This document shows positions 1-6,148 of a DNA stretch of 13,931 bases, piece after piece. Every line of letters begins with the position of its first letter. The first letter of the stretch is position 1. The notes under the pieces are model-generated. The model searched no databases, had not been told where the DNA came from, and was given only the letters and a program-made list of their open reading frames with translations. The stretch is from Desulfatitalea sp. GTDB taxonomy: Bacteria > Desulfobacterota > Desulfobacteria > Desulfobacterales > Desulfosarcinaceae. The DNA lies in assembly GCA_013041835.1 (NCBI GenBank), contig JABDRH010000412.1, positions 1-13,931 on the forward strand. The letters run 5' to 3'. Both the position numbers and the translations under genes were made by a program.

Positions 1-178
1 GGCTCGCGCAAAAATAACTTCAGCATTTATCCATCCCGGCTTCAGGTCATCTGGGTCCGATCTGCGGCCCCAAAATCCTCAAAATAGCTTGCTATTGCTC
101 CGGTTTTAGGTCCTTAGATCAAACCCACCTGACCCAAATCCGGGCGCCTAAACGCTGAAGGTATTTTTACGCAAGCCC
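1..178. repeat. Large imperfect palindromic repeat element, copy 1
   Basis: The two halves of this stretch are reverse complements of each other around the centre AATAGC-TT-GCTATT (83-96). Aligning the arms by hand with one single-base gap, about 63 of 88 positions match. Many of the mismatches are C/T or A/G changes that would still pair as G-U in RNA. The outer ends carry GGGCTYGCG followed by an A-rich run and CTTCAGC. The left end appears to begin one base before the window. A half copy of the same sequence occurs at 6024-6125, so this is a dispersed family and not a chance hairpin. No transposase lies inside it. It resembles a MITE or a large REP/BIME-type palindrome; the family is not recognised. 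It may also act as a bidirectional transcription stop for the leftward lipoprotein gene. Confidence 0.85.
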
Positions 179-430
179 TAAGACCGGATGTTCAAGCGCG
201 TCGATGGTGGCCAGGGAAAGGAATCGTTTCATGGCGAGCAGATCTCTTACCTTCTGTTTTGCCTGATCCATGGTGACAGCCGTGTTTTTTCCCACAGCCA
301 CCTTTGTCGCGCCGGTCATTGCATCAGGCATGGCCACCTGAGAATCATCCTTATTCACCAGGGGAGCTGTACAGGAGAAAACAAAGACAAGAGATATAAC
401 AAACAATACCGACAGACAATTCTCTTTCAA
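167..430 (-). CDS. Short lipoprotein, probably truncated (PPOX-like start)
   Basis: This is an 87-residue ORF starting at TTG, with GGAG about 8 bases upstream on the minus strand. Residues 1-20 form a hydrophobic signal peptide ending in VFSC, a plausible lipobox with Cys20 as the lipidated residue, so the product is likely membrane-anchored. The C-terminal stretch QKVRDLLAMKRFLSLATID followed by ALEHP resembles the first strand of pyridoxamine-phosphate-oxidase-like split-barrel proteins, but the ORF stops there. The last three codons and the stop (GGG CTT GCG TAA) lie inside the palindromic repeat at 1-178, so the gene was probably cut short when that element arrived. The missing part would lie left of the window. 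An alternative is a genuine small lipoprotein of unknown function. It lies downstream of the regulator on the same strand, 163 bases away. Confidence 0.55.
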   Translation of the reverse strand: MKENCLSVLFVISLVFVFSCTAPLVNKDDSQVAMPDAMTGATKVAVGKNTAVTMDQAKQKVRDLLAMKRFLSLATIDALEHPVLGLA

Positions 431-593
431 GGTCTTTGCTCCGTTTTTTTCTGGTTATGCCCTTCGATAATTTCACACTCTTTAATATAAGATTTACCGC
501 TTTATTCACGCCCATGGGTTCAAACGGTATCTGGCCGATAAAATCCTCCCGGCTCTGGGCAGTATTGGGTAGTATTTGGGTGTACGTGAATAT

Positions 594-1337
594 CTATCTG
601 TTCAGTTCCATCTCTCGCAGAAAAATGTTCGCCGTGCTGATCATCTCCCAGCTTACGGAATAAGTTTTCTTCAGATCCCTTAAAAACGTGGTGTAAAAAA
701 ACACAGGGGTGCCGTCGGGCAGGCCCAGGGATTCAGCCATATCGTCCGTGCACAAAAAGGGAAGCAAAGACTCTTTTATCTTTATGGGCGCCGACTCTAT
801 CCATTGGGTTAGACCGATAATGATCTGCTTTGCGGAATCGTCGTCTTTAAACCCCATTTTTTTCGTCCATTTTTCGGGAAAGTAAAACGTCATCAGCGCC
901 TTGAACCGCAGTTGCCCGGTGAAAACGATGCGGCAATAAAGCCTTAACAACCGCTGATTGACTGCGTCCCCGCTCAGTTCCATGAGCCCCACCAGGCGGG
1001 GATTGGGCGTGGTCCACTCCCGGCAGAACTCTTCGATGTTGGCGGTCTTTACCTCGGGGAAGGTCTTTCTGGAACTGATCAGCGTTGCCAGATCAAAAAA
1101 GTGCAGTTCCAGCGTTTCGGGAACCGTGGTCCCCCATCCTTGTTTTTTCGTCAAGAGCCCCTCGGCCTCCAATAGATCGAGACTTTTCCGAACGCTGGTC
1201 TGGGACATGCCATGTTGGCGGGCAAGCTCCTCGATAGTTCCTATTTTCTCGCCCCTTGGGATCTCTCCGCGAATAATGTCCTGCTTGAGCTTGTGATAAA
1301 CGCGGAAAAAAAGCGGAATGTTCTGACCTAAGGCCAC
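594..1337 (-). CDS. GntR-family transcriptional regulator (HutC/UTRA type)
   Basis: The 247-residue product has an N-terminal winged helix-turn-helix at about residues 9-75. It shows the family pattern YHKLKQDIIRGEIPRGEKI, then ELARQHGMSQTSVRKSLDLL as recognition region, then EAEGLLTKKQGWGT as wing. Residues about 95-245 fit a UTRA ligand-binding domain (for example FKALMTFYFPE and GTPVFFYTTFLRD). The start is GTG at 1337-1335, chosen because GGAGA sits 8 bases upstream. Known relatives repress catabolic operons and are released by a pathway metabolite. Here the gene is divergent from the eleven-gene CoA/Fe-S operon across a 389-base region containing several palindromes, so it is the likely local regulator of that operon and of itself. 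The ligand cannot be read from sequence; a CoA ester or its free acid is a guess. Confidence 0.88.
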   Translation of the reverse strand: MALGQNIPLFFRVYHKLKQDIIRGEIPRGEKIGTIEELARQHGMSQTSVRKSLDLLEAEGLLTKKQGWGTTVPETLELHFFDLATLISSRKTFPEVKTANIEEFCREWTTPNPRLVGLMELSGDAVNQRLLRLYCRIVFTGQLRFKALMTFYFPEKWTKKMGFKDDDSAKQIIIGLTQWIESAPIKIKESLLPFLCTDDMAESLGLPDGTPVFFYTTFLRDLKKTYSVSWEMISTANIFLREMELNR

Positions 1338-1360
1338 GCTGATAGTCTCCTTTTATGAAA

Positions 1361-1393
1361 CGGCGTCGGATCTGGATTGGATCCCCTACGCCG
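1361..1393. promoter_or_regulatory. Inverted repeat near the regulator start
   Basis: CGGCGT (1361-1366) pairs with ACGCCG (1388-1393), and inside it GGATC (1368-1372) pairs with GATCC (1380-1384) around a 7-base loop. It lies 24 bases upstream of the regulator's GTG, within its likely 5' leader. It could be an autoregulatory operator or an mRNA hairpin. Confidence 0.4.
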
Positions 1394-1438
1394 TCCGACT
1401 TTGCGGCCTATTTCGGATCATCGGATCGGCAATAGGCA

Positions 1439-1456
1439 TTTAAACAAAGGTTTAAA
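1439..1456. promoter_or_regulatory. Perfect 7-4-7 palindrome, candidate operator
   Basis: TTTAAAC-AAAG-GTTTAAA is an 18-bp perfect inverted repeat in the divergent region, about 100 bases from the regulator start. Its size suits a dimeric winged-helix regulator. Binding by the adjacent GntR protein is inference. Confidence 0.4.
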
Positions 1457-1520
1457 GGGGTTAAAGCATCTTGGCGTAATTAGGGCAACAGGAAAAAGAC
1501 AAAATAAAGCTTTTTTTTTC

Positions 1521-1546
1521 TTGACAGCTAATAAAATGAATGTCAA
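1521..1546. promoter_or_regulatory. TTGACA / TGTCAA inverted repeat, candidate operator or -35 region
   Basis: TTGACA (1521-1526) and its exact reverse complement TGTCAA (1541-1546) face each other across 14 bases, just after a T9 run. Each half also resembles a -35 hexamer on opposite strands, so this may be the core of the divergent promoters or a regulator site overlapping them. Confidence 0.4.
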
Positions 1547-1556
1547 ACAAAAGATA

Positions 1557-1574
1557 TGTTTTGTGTATAAAACA
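1557..1574. promoter_or_regulatory. 18-bp palindrome overlapping a TATAAA box
   Basis: TGTTTT-GTGTAT-AAAACA is a perfect 6-6-6 inverted repeat that includes TATAAA (1566-1571), a possible -10 of the rightward operon. A repressor bound here would block RNA polymerase, which makes it the best single candidate for the operon's control site. Both the promoter and the operator role are inferred. Confidence 0.42.
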
Positions 1575-1726
1575 ACAGACCATCAAACAATATGATTAAT
1601 CCGGCGGGCTTCGCGTGTCATGCCCGGCCATTCATCAGCAAAACCGGAAGATGCTTGGGGTAAGCATCCACGGACCCATGGCGCCGCATACAGGTCATAA
1701 TATGGCTAATTTGAAGGAGGTGTTGG

Positions 1727-2905
1727 ATGAATACACAGACCGAGCAGACCGACATACGGCCGAGTGCCTTGGAGGAACTGCTGACACTGCCCCTACGGGG
1801 TGAAAATCCGTATATTCTGGATTGGAAGGCCAACGGGGGGAAGGTATTTGCCTATGTTTGCAGCTACGTTCCCGAGGAAATTATCTATGCCGTCAAGGGG
1901 GTGGCAAAATCTAGATATCTGCCGGTTCGCCTGGGTGCCGCTGGCTGCAACAATACGGAAGACGCCGACATCGATCTTTCAAGGTGTTTGTGCAGCTTTG
2001 CCCGAAGTACGCTGCAGATGGGCCTCGACGGCGCGTATAGTTATCTTGATGGCCTGGTATTCAGCAGCAGTTGCGAGCAAATGAGACGCTCCTTCGAGTT
2101 CTGGAGGGATAAGCGCCATCCCGATTTTCTTGCGATGATTTCGGTTCCCCGCACCACCGACACCAACGCGCATTTCGAATGGTATCTCGAGGAAATCAAC
2201 AACGTACGGACAAAATTTGGACAAAAATACGGGCTGTTGTCGTCCAAGGCGGCGTTAAATGAAACCATCGCGATTTACAACCGGTTCCGGGAACTCATGC
2301 TGACGATTTATGCGTTAAGGCTGGGGGATGCCCCCAAGCTGACGGGAACCCAAGCTTTGAAAATCGCCCAGGCCGGCTTCAATATGCCCAAGGAGATTTT
2401 CAACACAAAACTGGAAGCCGCCATCGAAGAGATCATGCAGCGGCCGGGTATCACCGATTACCGCGCCCGTGTGCTTTTGGCCGGAAGCCCCGTCGACGAT
2501 CCGGCGCTGGTTGAGATCATCGAGGGCACCGGCGCGCTGGTGGTCACCGATGCCCTGTGCACCGGCAGAAAATTCATCGAGGGGATGGTGGATGAGGGCT
2601 CCGACGATCCGGTCAGGGCCATTGCCAAACGATACTTTTCAAAGGAAACCTGCCCTCGCATGATGGATGGCACCGATTCGCGGGTGGCCTACGTGAAGCG
2701 GTTGGCCAAGGAGGCCAACGTTGACGGTGTGATTTTCCAATACATTACCTTCTGCGACAACCACAATATCGAAAACATTATTGAATCGCGTGCTTTGGAA
2801 AAGGAAGGCATTCCAACCCTTACCCTGGAAAGGGAATACCAGCCCAAGGACGTGGGCCGGCTTCGAACGCGTGTCCAGGCATTCATGGAGAGAATCAATA
2901 AGTAA
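1727..2905 (+). CDS. 2-hydroxyacyl-CoA dehydratase/benzoyl-CoA reductase-type Fe-S protein, small subunit
   Basis: The 392-residue product has the HgdB/BcrC fold signatures in order: YVCSYVPEEIIYA with Cys45, PVRLGAAGC with Cys74, RCLCSFARS with Cys87 and Cys89, YLDGLVFSSSCEQMRR with Cys116, and the C-terminal VIFQYITFCDNH with Cys343 followed by EKEGIPTLTLEREY. These cysteines are the expected Fe-S ligands of the family. The active cluster accepts a high-energy electron from an ATP-driven activator and passes it to an acyl-CoA. The start is well set by AGGAGG 6 bases before ATG. Length fits HgdB or BzdN/BcrC-type subunits. It is the first operon gene and partners the next one. I cannot tell whether the reaction is 2-hydroxyacyl-CoA dehydration or reduction of a ring or enoyl thioester; a double-cubane cluster protein is a third option. 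The product is soluble, with no signal peptide or membrane segment. Confidence 0.87.
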   Translation: MNTQTEQTDIRPSALEELLTLPLRGENPYILDWKANGGKVFAYVCSYVPEEIIYAVKGVAKSRYLPVRLGAAGCNNTEDADIDLSRCLCSFARSTLQMGLDGAYSYLDGLVFSSSCEQMRRSFEFWRDKRHPDFLAMISVPRTTDTNAHFEWYLEEINNVRTKFGQKYGLLSSKAALNETIAIYNRFRELMLTIYALRLGDAPKLTGTQALKIAQAGFNMPKEIFNTKLEAAIEEIMQRPGITDYRARVLLAGSPVDDPALVEIIEGTGALVVTDALCTGRKFIEGMVDEGSDDPVRAIAKRYFSKETCPRMMDGTDSRVAYVKRLAKEANVDGVIFQYITFCDNHNIENIIESRALEKEGIPTLTLEREYQPKDVGRLRTRVQAFMERINK

Positions 2906-2948
2906 ACAATTCTCAGCGGTTATCCCGGTTGTGGAAGGAGGCAATAAA

Positions 2949-4379
2949 ATGGCGAATCGTGAACTGGAAAAATACGAGTTTCTTCAACGGCTGGACGTCA
3001 CCTGTGACCTGTTTGCAGGCATGTGCAGCCGAGGCTGGATGACGCCGGAAGAGCTTTTCGACAACATCGATATCCTTTTCGACGATATCGTGAAAGCGCA
3101 TGGTCATGACAAGGCATATCTTCAGAGCGTGGTGGACAATGTGCATCCGGACCTGGCCGAATCCTTGTTGAAGCCCAAACATGATTTGGACGTGGTCCAC
3201 TTCGGCAAGGCGCTGAAAGGATACACCACGGCGCTGAACGATCATCTGGCCGCGGGCAAGCCGGTGGTATACAGTTTTCCCACGCTGACCTCGGAGATCT
3301 GGTATGCCATGGATATCGTTCCGCTGCACTTCGAATTGTTGTCCGGGCTGCTTTCCGGTGTCTATATCACCGGTGTCGAGGCGGAAGCGGACGCGGCCGC
3401 CAAGGAGGGATTCGGCGACCATATCTGTGGATTCACCAAAGGTCCCATCAAGTCCATCGAAATGAACAAGCTGCCCAAGCCCGATATTCTATGTAAAAAC
3501 GGTTCGCCCTGCGACGCCAGCAATCTGAATTACGTCTACGCCGCCGACCTGCACGACTGTCCGCTGCTGGTGTTGGACTCGCCGTATTACAGCGATGATC
3601 GGGCCCTGAAGTACTACACGGAAAACATCATGGAAATGCTGTCCCAGGTGGAAAAGCTGATCGGGCACAAGATCGACGAGGACAAACTGCGCTATCACGT
3701 GGACATCAGCAACCAGCAGCTCAAATACTACTACGGCCTTCAAGAATTGCGCAAGCTCAGGCCCTGCCCCGATCCCGGCACACTTCGCTTTTTGGATTTC
3801 GGATCATTGGCCATTTGCGGCCATTCGGAAAAGGTGATCGATTATTGCAAGGGACGATATGATCGCGTCAAAGCCCGCGTCGACAACAACGAAACGTTCC
3901 TGCCCGAAGGCAAGGAAGAGATTCGCACATTGTGGTCCTGGGGCTGGATCGCCAACATGTGGTGGCTGCCGGACTGGCTGGAAGACCAATTCGCCTCGAC
4001 CTACATGGAATGTCAGCTCTCCTACATGCCGGGGGACGTGGTCGGGTATGTGGATACCACCAGTTTAAAGACGATGATCGAGGGGCTGGCATGGCGCTCC
4101 ATCAACTTTTGCATGCACAAGACGGCCATGAGCTATTCGGATATCTGGGTCAACGATTTTCTGAGTATCGCCCAGGCCTACAAGGCGGATGTGGCCCTGT
4201 TCGGCGGCAACCGAGCCTGTAAGCATGCCTGGTCCCTTTCCAAGATTTTAAGCGATCTGCTGATGGAAAAGTGCGGCATACCCAGTTTCATCTGGGAGCA
4301 CGATGTGTGCGATAAGCGCTACACCACCCACAAGGCCACCAAGGACATGTTGACCGAGTTTTTCAGCAGTATTTCGTAA
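2949..4379 (+). CDS. 2-hydroxyacyl-CoA dehydratase/benzoyl-CoA reductase-type Fe-S protein, large subunit
   Basis: The 476-residue product belongs to the same superfamily as the preceding gene. Recognisable segments are VYSFPTLTSEIWYAMDIVPLH (about 107-127, shown here as two joined motifs VYSFPTLTSE and IWYAMDIVPLH), GDHICGFTKGPIK with Cys160, LCKNGSPCDASN with Cys182 and Cys188, FGGNRACKHAW with Cys424, and the terminal GIPSFIWEHDVCDKRY with Cys454. The family's CSYVP cysteine of the partner is replaced by Ser-Phe-Pro here. Six tryptophans fall between 329 and 343. The start at 2949 has GGAAGGAGG just upstream; a longer in-frame ORF from 2781 overlaps the first gene and has no such site. Size is close to HgdA (about 54 kDa) and a little larger than BzdO/BcrB. 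It should form a heterodimer with the small subunit; the substrate is unknown. Confidence 0.85.
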   Translation: MANRELEKYEFLQRLDVTCDLFAGMCSRGWMTPEELFDNIDILFDDIVKAHGHDKAYLQSVVDNVHPDLAESLLKPKHDLDVVHFGKALKGYTTALNDHLAAGKPVVYSFPTLTSEIWYAMDIVPLHFELLSGLLSGVYITGVEAEADAAAKEGFGDHICGFTKGPIKSIEMNKLPKPDILCKNGSPCDASNLNYVYAADLHDCPLLVLDSPYYSDDRALKYYTENIMEMLSQVEKLIGHKIDEDKLRYHVDISNQQLKYYYGLQELRKLRPCPDPGTLRFLDFGSLAICGHSEKVIDYCKGRYDRVKARVDNNETFLPEGKEEIRTLWSWGWIANMWWLPDWLEDQFASTYMECQLSYMPGDVVGYVDTTSLKTMIEGLAWRSINFCMHKTAMSYSDIWVNDFLSIAQAYKADVALFGGNRACKHAWSLSKILSDLLMEKCGIPSFIWEHDVCDKRYTTHKATKDMLTEFFSSIS

Positions 4380-4443
4380 ACTTCACGTTGATGGTGATGG
4401 CACCAAAAGCCCATTGACGCGCCAATAAGCCAGGAGAAGCAAG

Positions 4444-5217
4444 GTGATACTCGGATGCGATATCGGCACGGGATACACAAAGGCGGTGGTGATGGACAAG
4501 GGCGAGTATCTTTACGGCGCCCATGTCCCCACCAATGCGGACCCCAATGACGCCATGGCGCGCGTGCTCACGGCCATTGAGACGGCCCAAGGCGTTGCCG
4601 CCGACGACATGGAAAAAATAGTCATCACCGGTTGGGGCGCGGGCAATGTCACGTTGCCCCACGAAGAGGCGCCCATCATGAAGAGCCTGGCCCGGGCGGC
4701 CCTTTGGGATGTGCCCGGCTGCAAAAATGTGCTCTGCATGGGCGCCCAACAGACCGCCATGCTGGCGCTCAACGACAAAGGCATGGTGCTGAACTACCGG
4801 CTGAACGACAAATGCGCCTCCGGTGCCGGGGCGTTTTTGGAGATCATCTTCGAGGCGTTGGAGTGCGATTACGACAACAGCGCCGATATCGCGCGCGCGG
4901 CGGACAAGCAAATCACCATGAGCAGCCAGTGCGCCGTGTTCGCGGAAAGTGAAGTGGTAAGCCTGGTCAACGATGGGGAATCGGTGGCCAATATCCTGAA
5001 CGCCATCTTTCGATCCATCGTCTCCAGCACGCGCACCCTTTCCAAGCGGATCAAGATCCTCGGCGATGTCGTGATCTGCGGCGGCCTGGCCAACAACACC
5101 CGCATCGTGGAGTTGGCGCAAGAGGCGCTGGAGACAAAACTGCACGTGTTTCGGCCACGTGCGGATTATATCGCGGCCGTGGGGGCCGCCCTGAGCCTGA
5201 ATGGAGGGCGAAAATGA
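4444..5217 (+). CDS. Activator ATPase of the HgdC/BcrAD family, divergent (activator 1)
   Basis: The 257-residue product has the ASKHA-type fold of acyl-CoA dehydratase activators: phosphate-1 motif GCDIGTGYTKAVVM (4-17), NDKCASGAGAFLE with Cys124, SSQCAVFAESEVVSLV with Cys163, and C-terminal ICGGLANN and YIAAVGAALSL. The two cysteines, 39 residues apart as in HgdC, should bridge one 4Fe-4S cluster between two protomers. Unlike activators 2 and 3, the phosphate-2 motif DIGGQD is replaced by CMGAQQ (98-103), so nucleotide handling may be altered and the protein may work as the non-catalytic half of a heterodimer with the next gene. The GTG start is supported by AGGAGA 6 bases upstream. It overlaps the next gene by four bases (ATGA), which suggests translational coupling. 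Confidence 0.87.
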   Translation: MILGCDIGTGYTKAVVMDKGEYLYGAHVPTNADPNDAMARVLTAIETAQGVAADDMEKIVITGWGAGNVTLPHEEAPIMKSLARAALWDVPGCKNVLCMGAQQTAMLALNDKGMVLNYRLNDKCASGAGAFLEIIFEALECDYDNSADIARAADKQITMSSQCAVFAESEVVSLVNDGESVANILNAIFRSIVSSTRTLSKRIKILGDVVICGGLANNTRIVELAQEALETKLHVFRPRADYIAAVGAALSLNGGRK

Positions 5218-6023
5218 TCTTCGCAGGCGTGGACGTCGGTTCCATGAGTGCCGAGGCGGTGTTGTTCGACGGCGAAAAAATACGCGCCCATTCGACCATC
5301 GTCGTTAAGCCCAACCCGCTTCAATCCGCCACCATCGTGATGGATACGGTGCTGGAAGAATCCGGTCTGACCTACGACGATATCACCTATTGCGTGAGCA
5401 CCGGTTACGGACGTGAACGAATCCCTTTTGCCCAACACGATGTCTCCGAGATCTCCTGCCATGGCAAAGGGGCCGTCTGGGCGGCGCCAACGGTAAGGAC
5501 GGTCATCGATATCGGCGGCCAGGACAGCAAGGTGATTCGGGTCGACGAAAACGGCGACATGCAGGATTTTGTCATGAACGACAAATGTGCGGCGGGAACG
5601 GGGCGTTTCTTAGAGGGGATCGCCAGGACCTTTCATCTGCATGTATCGGATCTGGGGCAATTGGCCCTCGAGGGCACCGACCCGGCGCCCATCAACAGCC
5701 TATGCACGGTCTTTGCGAATTTCGACGTGATGTGCATGCTGGCGGAAGGTCAAACCAAGGAGAACATCGCCTTCGGCGTTTCCAATGTCCTGGCCAGACG
5801 GGTGTTTTCACTGGTCAGCAGAGTGGGGCTGGTGCAAGACATTTGCGTCACCGGCGGCGTGGCCAAAAACCAGGGGGTGGTGCGTTCGCTGGCCCATGTC
5901 ATGGAAGTGCCCATTCAAAAACTGCCGGTGGATTCTCAGATCGTCGGGGCCCTCGGCGCCGCGCTTTTCGCCTGCCGGCGATACGAGCGGTTGCGCATGG
6001 AAGAAAAAAATCTGGCCAATTAA
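5214..6023 (+). CDS. Activator ATPase of the HgdC/BcrAD family, canonical (activator 2)
   Basis: This 269-residue protein shows every motif of the 2-hydroxyacyl-CoA dehydratase activator/benzoyl-CoA reductase ATPase family: FAGVDVGSMSAEAVLF (phosphate 1), VSTGYGRERI (61-70), VIDIGGQDSKVIRV (phosphate 2, 97-110), MNDKCAAGTGRFLE with Cys125, SLCTVFANFDV with Cys164, CVTGGVAKN (adenosine motif, 211-219) and DSQIVGALGAALFA. The paired cysteines bind the dimer-bridging 4Fe-4S cluster. ATP hydrolysis drives transfer of one low-potential electron to the two-subunit enzyme encoded upstream. The start ATG overlaps the stop of activator 1, so the two are probably made in equal amounts and may form a heterodimer like BzdP/BzdQ. 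The palindromic repeat copy 2 begins on the base after its stop codon. Confidence 0.92.
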   Translation: MIFAGVDVGSMSAEAVLFDGEKIRAHSTIVVKPNPLQSATIVMDTVLEESGLTYDDITYCVSTGYGRERIPFAQHDVSEISCHGKGAVWAAPTVRTVIDIGGQDSKVIRVDENGDMQDFVMNDKCAAGTGRFLEGIARTFHLHVSDLGQLALEGTDPAPINSLCTVFANFDVMCMLAEGQTKENIAFGVSNVLARRVFSLVSRVGLVQDICVTGGVAKNQGVVRSLAHVMEVPIQKLPVDSQIVGALGAALFACRRYERLRMEEKNLAN

Positions 6024-6125
6024 GGGCTCGCGCATAAATACGTTCAGCATTTAGACGCGCGGATTTGGGTCAAACCCGGTTCGATCTGAGGGCTCAAAAC
6101 CCAAGGAATAACGAGCTATTTTGAT
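6024..6125. repeat. Half copy of the palindromic repeat element (copy 2)
   Basis: The stretch starts with GGGCTCGCGCATAAATACG and continues with CAGCATTTAGACGCGCGGA, TTTGGGTCAAACCCGG and TCGATCTGAGGGCTCAAAAC, matching the reverse complement of the right arm of the repeat at 1-178. It runs through the centre (GAGCTATTTTGA) and then loses similarity. It therefore represents one arm plus the loop of the element. It directly follows the TAA of activator 2 and occupies most of the 125-base gap before activator 3. With only one arm it should not form the long hairpin, which fits continued transcription into activator 3. Confidence 0.75.
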
Positions 6126-6148
6126 ATTGAAGACAGGAGCCATCCTTC

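Larger units (their letters stand above)
1338..1726. promoter_or_regulatory. Divergent control region between regulator and operon
   Basis: This 389-base stretch has no convincing gene and must hold the promoters for the leftward regulator and the rightward operon. It contains four inverted repeats, listed separately. A T9 run (1511-1519) directly precedes TTGACA (1521-1526), but no good -10 lies 16-18 bases further on. TATAAA at 1566-1571 is a possible -10 with a poor -35. TGGC-N8-GGGCA at 1472-1487 has the GG/GC spacing of a sigma-54 promoter but lacks the usual TT before GC. Which site is used cannot be decided by eye. The operon's ribosome binding site AGGAGG (1715-1720) lies 6 bases before its first ATG. 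Confidence 0.6.

Noticed and set aside
561..581. Tandem AGTATTGGGT / AGTATTTGGGT
   Set aside because: Only two imperfect units just beyond the regulator stop; probably chance.
1615..1803. Small ORF that could be a leader peptide before the operon
   Set aside because: It runs into the first operon gene, has no ribosome binding site or attenuator-like hairpin with a T-run, and its residues show no pattern.
2781..2948. Upstream extension of the large subunit
   Set aside because: It overlaps the end of the small-subunit gene in another frame, while a strong ribosome binding site precedes 2949.
4363..5145. Long antisense ORF of 260 residues opposite activator 1
   Set aside because: The plus-strand frame has full family motifs and a ribosome binding site; the antisense product has no recognisable domain and reflects GC-rich codon bias.
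1727..6023. Firm naming as benzoyl-CoA reductase (bzdNOPQ or bcrCBAD)
   Set aside because: Gene order and sizes are suggestive, but 2-hydroxyacyl-CoA dehydratases share the fold and motifs; no ferredoxin, hydratase or ring-opening hydrolase lies nearby.
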